DNA of 64,000 nt, from NCBI RefSeq assembly GCF_037200945.1, contig NZ_JBBCGP010000001.1:3408501-3472500 (forward strand). The letters are read 5' to 3'. Numbering within the stretch: position 1 is the first letter of the stretch; each line of letters starts with the position of its first letter. Shown in pieces: positions 59,395-64,000 of this stretch. A model generated the notes under the pieces. That model was not told where the DNA came from and searched no databases. It worked only from the letters and a program-made list of their open reading frames with translations. Position numbers and translations under genes: made by a program. Origin of the DNA: Methylovirgula sp. (lineage in GTDB: Bacteria > Pseudomonadota > Alphaproteobacteria > Rhizobiales > Beijerinckiaceae).

Positions 59395-60492
59395 ATGCGC
59401 GTTGACGGCAAGCCGACCCGTACGATCTGGCCGGCCGCGAATGGCGGAGGGGTCATGATCATCGATCAGACCCGCCTGCCCCACGAATTCGTGATTTCGG
59501 AACTCGTCACGCTCGACAACTTCGCATCGGCCATCAAGGACATGAAAGTTCGCGGCGCGCCGTTGATCGGCGTCACCGCAGCCTATGGCTTGGCTATCGC
59601 CTTACGCGACGATCCGGGCGATTCCGGTCTTGCTGCGGCAAGCGCAAAACTGCTCGCAACGCGGCCGACAGCCGTCAACCTCGCTTGGGCGCTCGACGTC
59701 ATGCGCGCGGCGCTCGCGCCTTTGCCGCCGGCCGCACGGCCCGAGGCCGCTTTCGCCAAAGCTGGCGAACTTGCCGATCTCGATGTCGCGATCTGTGACG
59801 CTATTGGCGTCAACGGCCTCGCGCTGATCAGCGAGATCGCGGAGCGCAAATCGCGCGTGAACATCCTGACTCATTGCAACGCCGGCTGGCTTGCGACGGT
59901 TGACTGGGGCACGGCGACAGCGCCGATCTACAAAGCGCAGGATGCCGGCATCGATCTTCACGTCTATGTCGATGAGACCCGGCCGCGCAACCAAGGCGCC
60001 TCGCTCACCGCCTGGGAACTTTCGCAGCAAGGCATTTCGCATCAGGTGATCGTCGATAATGCCGGCGGCCACATCATGCAGCATGGCGGCGTCGATCTCG
60101 TGATTGTCGGCACCGACCGCACAACAGCAACCGGCGACGTCTGCAACAAGATCGGCACTTACCTCAAAGCCCTCGCGGCAAAGGACAACGACGTGCCGTT
60201 TTATGTCGCGGCGCCCTCCTCCTCTATCGACTTTGCGATCGCGGACGGTGTGCGCGACATTCCGATTGAAGAACGCAATGCGCGCGAAGTCACGCACATG
60301 CGCGGACGGACGGACGATGGCCGGCTCGAAACGGTGCGCATCGTGCCGGAGGGAAGTCGTGCCACCAATCCGGCGTTCGACGTGACGCCCGCGCGCCTTG
60401 TGACAGGACTCATCACCGAACGCGGCATCATTGCGCCACGAAAAGACGCTCTCGCAACCGCCTTTCCTGAACGGCTGCAACTTGTAGACTGA
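59395..60492 (+). CDS. mtnA: Methylthioribose-1-phosphate isomerase
   Basis: A 365-residue enzyme of the methionine salvage pathway converting 5-methylthioribose-1-phosphate to the ribulose form. Catalytic Cys161 lies in NILTHCNAGWLATVDWGTA and Asp241 in DLVIVGTDRTTATGDVCNKI; MKVRGAPLIGVTAAYGLAIA is the conserved N-terminal block. An APC permease gene starts 18 nt downstream, perhaps in the same transcript. Other salvage genes are not nearby. Confidence 0.95.
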   Translation: MRVDGKPTRTIWPAANGGGVMIIDQTRLPHEFVISELVTLDNFASAIKDMKVRGAPLIGVTAAYGLAIALRDDPGDSGLAAASAKLLATRPTAVNLAWALDVMRAALAPLPPAARPEAAFAKAGELADLDVAICDAIGVNGLALISEIAERKSRVNILTHCNAGWLATVDWGTATAPIYKAQDAGIDLHVYVDETRPRNQGASLTAWELSQQGISHQVIVDNAGGHIMQHGGVDLVIVGTDRTTATGDVCNKIGTYLKALAAKDNDVPFYVAAPSSSIDFAIADGVRDIPIEERNAREVTHMRGRTDDGRLETVRIVPEGSRATNPAFDVTPARLVTGLITERGIIAPRKDALATAFPERLQLVD

Positions 60493-60510
60493 ACCAAACT
60501 GGGGGACCGC

Positions 60511-62004
60511 ATGGCCGATCTTTTTGCCTGCAAATCATTGGCGGTTCTCGAAGCGGAAGCGACAAATGCCGAATCCCAGAGCATTCTTGCGCACGGTCGC
60601 CCGCCCCTTAAGCGCACGCTCAACCTTGTAAGTCTGACGGCGATCGGAATTGGCGGCCTCATCGGGGCGGGCATTTTCGTCCTCACCGGTCATGCCGCAG
60701 CCGAATATGCCGGCCCGGCGATCGTCCTCTCCTTCCTGTTGTCAGGCTTTGCCTGCGCGCTGGCGGGACTTTGCTACGCCGAGCTTGCCTCCGCCGTCCC
60801 CGTTGCGGGGAGCGCCTACACTTACGCCTATGCGAGCATGGGCGAATTCATCGCCTGGATCATCGGCTGGGATCTGATCCTCGAATATGCGCTGGGTTCG
60901 ACAACAGTCGCGATAGGCTGGTCCGGCTATGTCACGAGTTTCCTCAACAATATCGGGCTGCATATTCCGTCGGCTTATGCCAGTGCGCCCTTCGCGTTCG
61001 ATCCCATAAGCGGGCACTGGTCTCATACCGGCGCGTTCTTCAATTTTCCTGCGACTTTCATCATCATGCTGATGAGCACATTGCTCGTGATCGGCATTCG
61101 CGACTCGGCAGTCGCGAACAATGTGATCGTCGCGATCAAGCTTGTGATCATCATTCTCTTCATTGCGATCGGCGCCTTCTTCTTCAAGACATCGAATTGG
61201 GTCACCGCAACCAATCCGCATGGCGCCTTCATACCCCCGGCTTTGGGGCCCGGACATTACGGGTGGGGCGGCGTGTTGCGCGGCGCAGGCGTTGTCTTCT
61301 TTTCCTATATCGGCTTCGATGCGATCTCGACGGCGGCACAGGAAGCCATCGATCCCAAACGCGACATGGCGCGCTCGATCCTCGGTTCGCTCTTCTTTTG
61401 CATGCTCCTCTACGCGCTCGTTGGCCTGGTGATCACGGGCATCATCCCCTACGACCAACTGAACGTGCCGGACCCGATCGCCGTAGGTGTCGATCACATC
61501 GGCCTCGGCTTTTTCGCACCGATCGTAAAACTTGGCGCCATCCTCGGCTTAAGTTCTGTCGTCCTGGTGCTGTTGCTTGGACAAACGCGCATCTTTTACG
61601 CAATGGCGCATGATGGCCTTCTGCCGCCATTCGCGGCGCGCGTACATCCGAAATTTCGTACGCCCTATATCACGACGATCACGACCGGCATCATTGTCGC
61701 TGTTCTCGCCGGCCTCGCCCCCATCGGCCTTGTCGGAGAGCTCGTCTCGATCGGAACGCTGTTCGCCTTTGTTGTCGTTTGCATCGGCGTGGTAATTTTG
61801 CGCTTCCGGCATCCGAACATTGAACGGCCATTCAAAGCGCCCGCGATCGTGGTCGTCGGTCCGCTCGGCGCGGCGGTGTCACTGCTTCTGATGATCGGCT
61901 TGCCGCCCGATACCTGGATCCGGCTCGCCGTCTGGCTGGTGATCGGGCTTGCGATTTATTTCCTCTATGGCCGCAAGCACAGCCATTTAAACAAGGGCGT
62001 TTGA
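60511..62004 (+). CDS. APC-superfamily amino acid permease
   Basis: A 497-residue transporter with about 12-14 membrane helices, of the cationic amino acid transporter (YfnA) type. Motifs are SLTAIGIGGLIGAGIFVLTG, CYAELASAVPVAGSAYTYAY and FSYIGFDAISTAAQEAIDPK. GGGGGA precedes the ATG. Close spacing after mtnA suggests co-transcription; substrate unknown, though methionine-like compounds are conceivable. Confidence 0.88.
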   Translation: MADLFACKSLAVLEAEATNAESQSILAHGRPPLKRTLNLVSLTAIGIGGLIGAGIFVLTGHAAAEYAGPAIVLSFLLSGFACALAGLCYAELASAVPVAGSAYTYAYASMGEFIAWIIGWDLILEYALGSTTVAIGWSGYVTSFLNNIGLHIPSAYASAPFAFDPISGHWSHTGAFFNFPATFIIMLMSTLLVIGIRDSAVANNVIVAIKLVIIILFIAIGAFFFKTSNWVTATNPHGAFIPPALGPGHYGWGGVLRGAGVVFFSYIGFDAISTAAQEAIDPKRDMARSILGSLFFCMLLYALVGLVITGIIPYDQLNVPDPIAVGVDHIGLGFFAPIVKLGAILGLSSVVLVLLLGQTRIFYAMAHDGLLPPFAARVHPKFRTPYITTITTGIIVAVLAGLAPIGLVGELVSIGTLFAFVVVCIGVVILRFRHPNIERPFKAPAIVVVGPLGAAVSLLLMIGLPPDTWIRLAVWLVIGLAIYFLYGRKHSHLNKGV

Positions 62005-62018
62005 GCGGCCGCGCCCTC

Positions 62019-63437
62019 TCAGCGCGGCAGGACACTCTCGCCCATCAGGAATTCATCGACCGACTGCGCCGCCTGACGGCCTTCGCGAATCGCCCAGACG
62101 ACGAGTGATTGTCCGCGGCGCATGTCGCCACACGCGAAAATCTTGTCGAGCGAGGACTTGTAGTCCTTCACATTGGCTTCGACATTGCCGCGCCCGTCGA
62201 GCTTGACGCCGAGCTTTTCCAACAGACCTTCGTAGATCGGCGCAACGAACCCCATCGCGAGCAACACGAGATCGGCTTCGAGAACGAACGCGCTGTCGGG
62301 AATCTCTTTCATCTTCTCGTCGAGACGGACGCAGACAAGCTGCTTGACCACGCCGTTCTCGCCGCGAAATTCCTTGGTCATCACGGCGAAGTCGCGCTTG
62401 GCGCCTTCCTCGTGGCTCGACGAGGTACGCAGCTTCAGCGGCCAATCCGGCCAAGTCAGAAGCTTGTTTTCCTTCTCCGGCGGCATCGTCATGATTTCAA
62501 GCTGTGTGACGCTCACGGCGCCCTGACGCACCGACGTACCGATGCAGTCCGAACCGGTGTCGCCGCCACCGATGACGATAACGCGCTTGCCGGCCGCGAG
62601 GATCGGCTGATTGGTATGGAACGGCTCGCGGCTGACGCGGCGGTTCTGTTGCGGCAAAAAATCCATCGCGAAGTGAATGCCGGCGAGATCGCGCCCGGGA
62701 ATTGGCAGATCGCGCGGCTTCTCCGCCCCGCCCGCAAGCACGAGAGCGTCGCAATCATCGAGCAGATTGGCGGGATCGAGATCGACGCCGACATTGACGC
62801 CGCCGTGGAAATTCACACCCTCCGCTTCCATCTGCTGAACGCGGCGTTCGATCAGATGCTTCTCCATCTTGAAATCGGGAATGCCATAACGCAGCAAGCC
62901 CCCCATTTTCAGATGCTTGTCGAAGACATGCACATCATGGCCGACGCGCGCGAGCTGCTGCGCGCAGGCAAGGCCCGCGGGACCCGCGCCGACGACGCCA
63001 ATTTTCTTGCCCGTGCGGCGCTCTGACGGCTCCGGCTTGACCCAACCCTTCGCAAAGGCGCGATCGACGATCGTGCATTCGATCGTTTTGATTGTCACCG
63101 GCTGATCGGTGAGATTGAGCGTGCAGGCAGCCTCGCACGGCGCCGGGCAAACGCGGCCGGTAAATTCCGGAAAATTATTGGTCGAATGAAGATTGCGCGC
63201 CGCCTCTTCCCAATCGGAATTGTAGACGAGGTCGTTCCAATCCGGGATCTGATTGTTAACCGGGCAGCCGTTGTGACAATACGGGATGCCGCAATCCATG
63301 CAGCGCGCGGCCTGATCCTTTGTCGCTTCTTCGGAAAGCGGGATCATGAATTCCTTGTAATTGCGGATGCGGTCGGACGCTGGCGCATAGCGCCGGTCGC
63401 GCCGGTCGATTTCGAGGAAGCCCGTAACTTTGCCCAT
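62019..63437 (-). CDS. gltD: Glutamate synthase (NADPH) small chain
   Basis: A 472-residue electron-transfer subunit of NADPH-GOGAT. The N-terminal Fe-S cysteines are in CMDCGIPYCHNGCPVNNQIP and CPAPCEAACTL, FAD site GVVGAGPAGLACAQQLARVG, NADPH site VIVIGGGDTGSDCIGTSVRQ. It passes electrons from NADPH to GltB for glutamate formation. Located 63 nt downstream of gltB. Confidence 0.97.
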   Translation of the reverse strand: MGKVTGFLEIDRRDRRYAPASDRIRNYKEFMIPLSEEATKDQAARCMDCGIPYCHNGCPVNNQIPDWNDLVYNSDWEEAARNLHSTNNFPEFTGRVCPAPCEAACTLNLTDQPVTIKTIECTIVDRAFAKGWVKPEPSERRTGKKIGVVGAGPAGLACAQQLARVGHDVHVFDKHLKMGGLLRYGIPDFKMEKHLIERRVQQMEAEGVNFHGGVNVGVDLDPANLLDDCDALVLAGGAEKPRDLPIPGRDLAGIHFAMDFLPQQNRRVSREPFHTNQPILAAGKRVIVIGGGDTGSDCIGTSVRQGAVSVTQLEIMTMPPEKENKLLTWPDWPLKLRTSSSHEEGAKRDFAVMTKEFRGENGVVKQLVCVRLDEKMKEIPDSAFVLEADLVLLAMGFVAPIYEGLLEKLGVKLDGRGNVEANVKDYKSSLDKIFACGDMRRGQSLVVWAIREGRQAAQSVDEFLMGESVLPR

Positions 63438-63500
63438 ATCAGCCCCAAACGCGCCCGCGTTACCAGCGGGCGAAATCGATTATCTGCGAATGCCTGACGT

Positions 63501-64000
63501 TTATTCGCCCGCGGCAGCGAATGGCGGCGCATCCTCTTCCTGCGCCAAAAGCTCGGCCAGCGCGCGCCGGTATTCCACCGGCATCACCTTCCGGAACTTG
63601 CCTTTGTACTCATCCCAATTGTCAAGGATGAGACGCGCCCGCATCGAGCCCGTGTAGGCCGCGTGATTGCTGATCAGCTGATGCAGGCGCTCGGCATCGA
63701 AGCGCGTCATGTCACGCATGACATCGACGCGACCGTGAAAGTCGAGATCGCCACCCTGATGATAGCTCTCCTGCATCTTCTCTTCTTCGGCGACGACCGG
63801 TTCGAGTTCGACCATCGCCAGATTGCAGCGCTGGGCGAAATCGCCATCCTCATCGAGGACATACGCGATGCCGCCCGACATGCCCGCGGCGAAATTGCGG
63901 CCCGTCTTGCCGATCACGACGACAATGCCGCCGGTCATATATTCGCAGCCGTGATCGCCGGTGCCCTCAACGACTGTGATCGCGCCGGAATTACGCACGC
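63501..64000 (-). CDS. gltB: Glutamate synthase large chain, C-terminal end (cut by window edge)
   Basis: The last 165 residues of GltB. The visible part contains the GXGXG beta-helix domain: NSGAITVVEGTGDHGCEYMT, GGIVVVIGKTGRNFAAGMSG, GIAYVLDEDGDFAQRC and the tail DNWDEYKGKFRKVMPVEYRR. The frame is open to the window end; the catalytic domains lie outside. Confidence 0.96.
   Translation of the reverse strand, partial: VRNSGAITVVEGTGDHGCEYMTGGIVVVIGKTGRNFAAGMSGGIAYVLDEDGDFAQRCNLAMVELEPVVAEEEKMQESYHQGGDLDFHGRVDVMRDMTRFDAERLHQLISNHAAYTGSMRARLILDNWDEYKGKFRKVMPVEYRRALAELLAQEEDAPPFAAAGE

Overview
The window looks like a chromosomal segment of an alphaproteobacterium of the Hyphomicrobiales (Rhizobiales), plausibly the Beijerinckiaceae/Methylocystaceae side. 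The reasons are the rplKAJL-rpoB gene style, the GCG-type and other small secreted peptides, the gltD/gltB pair, and the glnT-GlxA-sarcosine-oxidase locus. Family level is inference; no 16S rRNA gene is present.

Layout. 1-5063 (minus): secE-nusG-rplK-rplA-rplJ-rplL-rpoB, with a promoter and leader before rplJ and an attenuator-like terminator between rplL and rpoB. 5287-9495 (minus): a sulfate ABC importer operon sbp-cysT-cysW-cysA with an unusual 71-nt cysW/cysA overlap. 9655-11721 (minus): SPFH/stomatin protein, EamA transporter and AlkA. 12074-18617: glycogen-debranching-type glucosidase, exporter-type ABC protein, GT4 glycosyltransferase and an MFS transporter. 18690-24794: PRC-barrel protein, ergothioneine genes egtB-egtD, a frameshifted DUF2721 gene, FMN reductase, MFS transporter and a secreted protein.

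26.2-31.5 kb is a small integrated element. A tyrosine integrase lies next to an intact tRNA-Gly(TCC), and a 26-bp exact copy of the tRNA 3' part marks the far end. Between them are a ParDE toxin-antitoxin pair with a palindromic operator, a putative winged-helix regulator divergent from a long disordered protein built from a duplicated module (a perfect 16-bp palindrome lies between the two), and further unknown genes. No phage structural or conjugation genes were recognised.

31.6-42.1 kb is a mosaic of small secreted peptides, DUF4396, RMND1/DUF155, rlmB, DUF4239, a MocA/XdhC molybdenum-enzyme maturation operon and DUF4142. tRNAs Thr(TGT), Tyr(GTA), Gly(TCC) and Trp(CCA) occur in the order expected of the classical tRNA-tuf-secE locus but spread over 33 kb, with tuf absent.

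42.6-53.5 kb is a methylated-amine or sarcosine catabolic region: APC permease, UspA protein, type III glutamine synthetase (GlnT/GmaS-like), XRE-cupin regulator, GlxA-type regulator, and the four subunits of a heterotetrameric sarcosine oxidase or N-methylglutamate dehydrogenase (soxBDAG order). The N-methylglutamate synthase genes that usually accompany these are missing. 54.8-57.2 kb holds two insertion sequences, an IS701-type decayed copy and an IS5/IS427-type copy inserted at its target-site edge. 57.3-64 kb carries small secreted proteins, a coiled-coil membrane protein, mtnA, an APC permease, gltD and the end of gltB.
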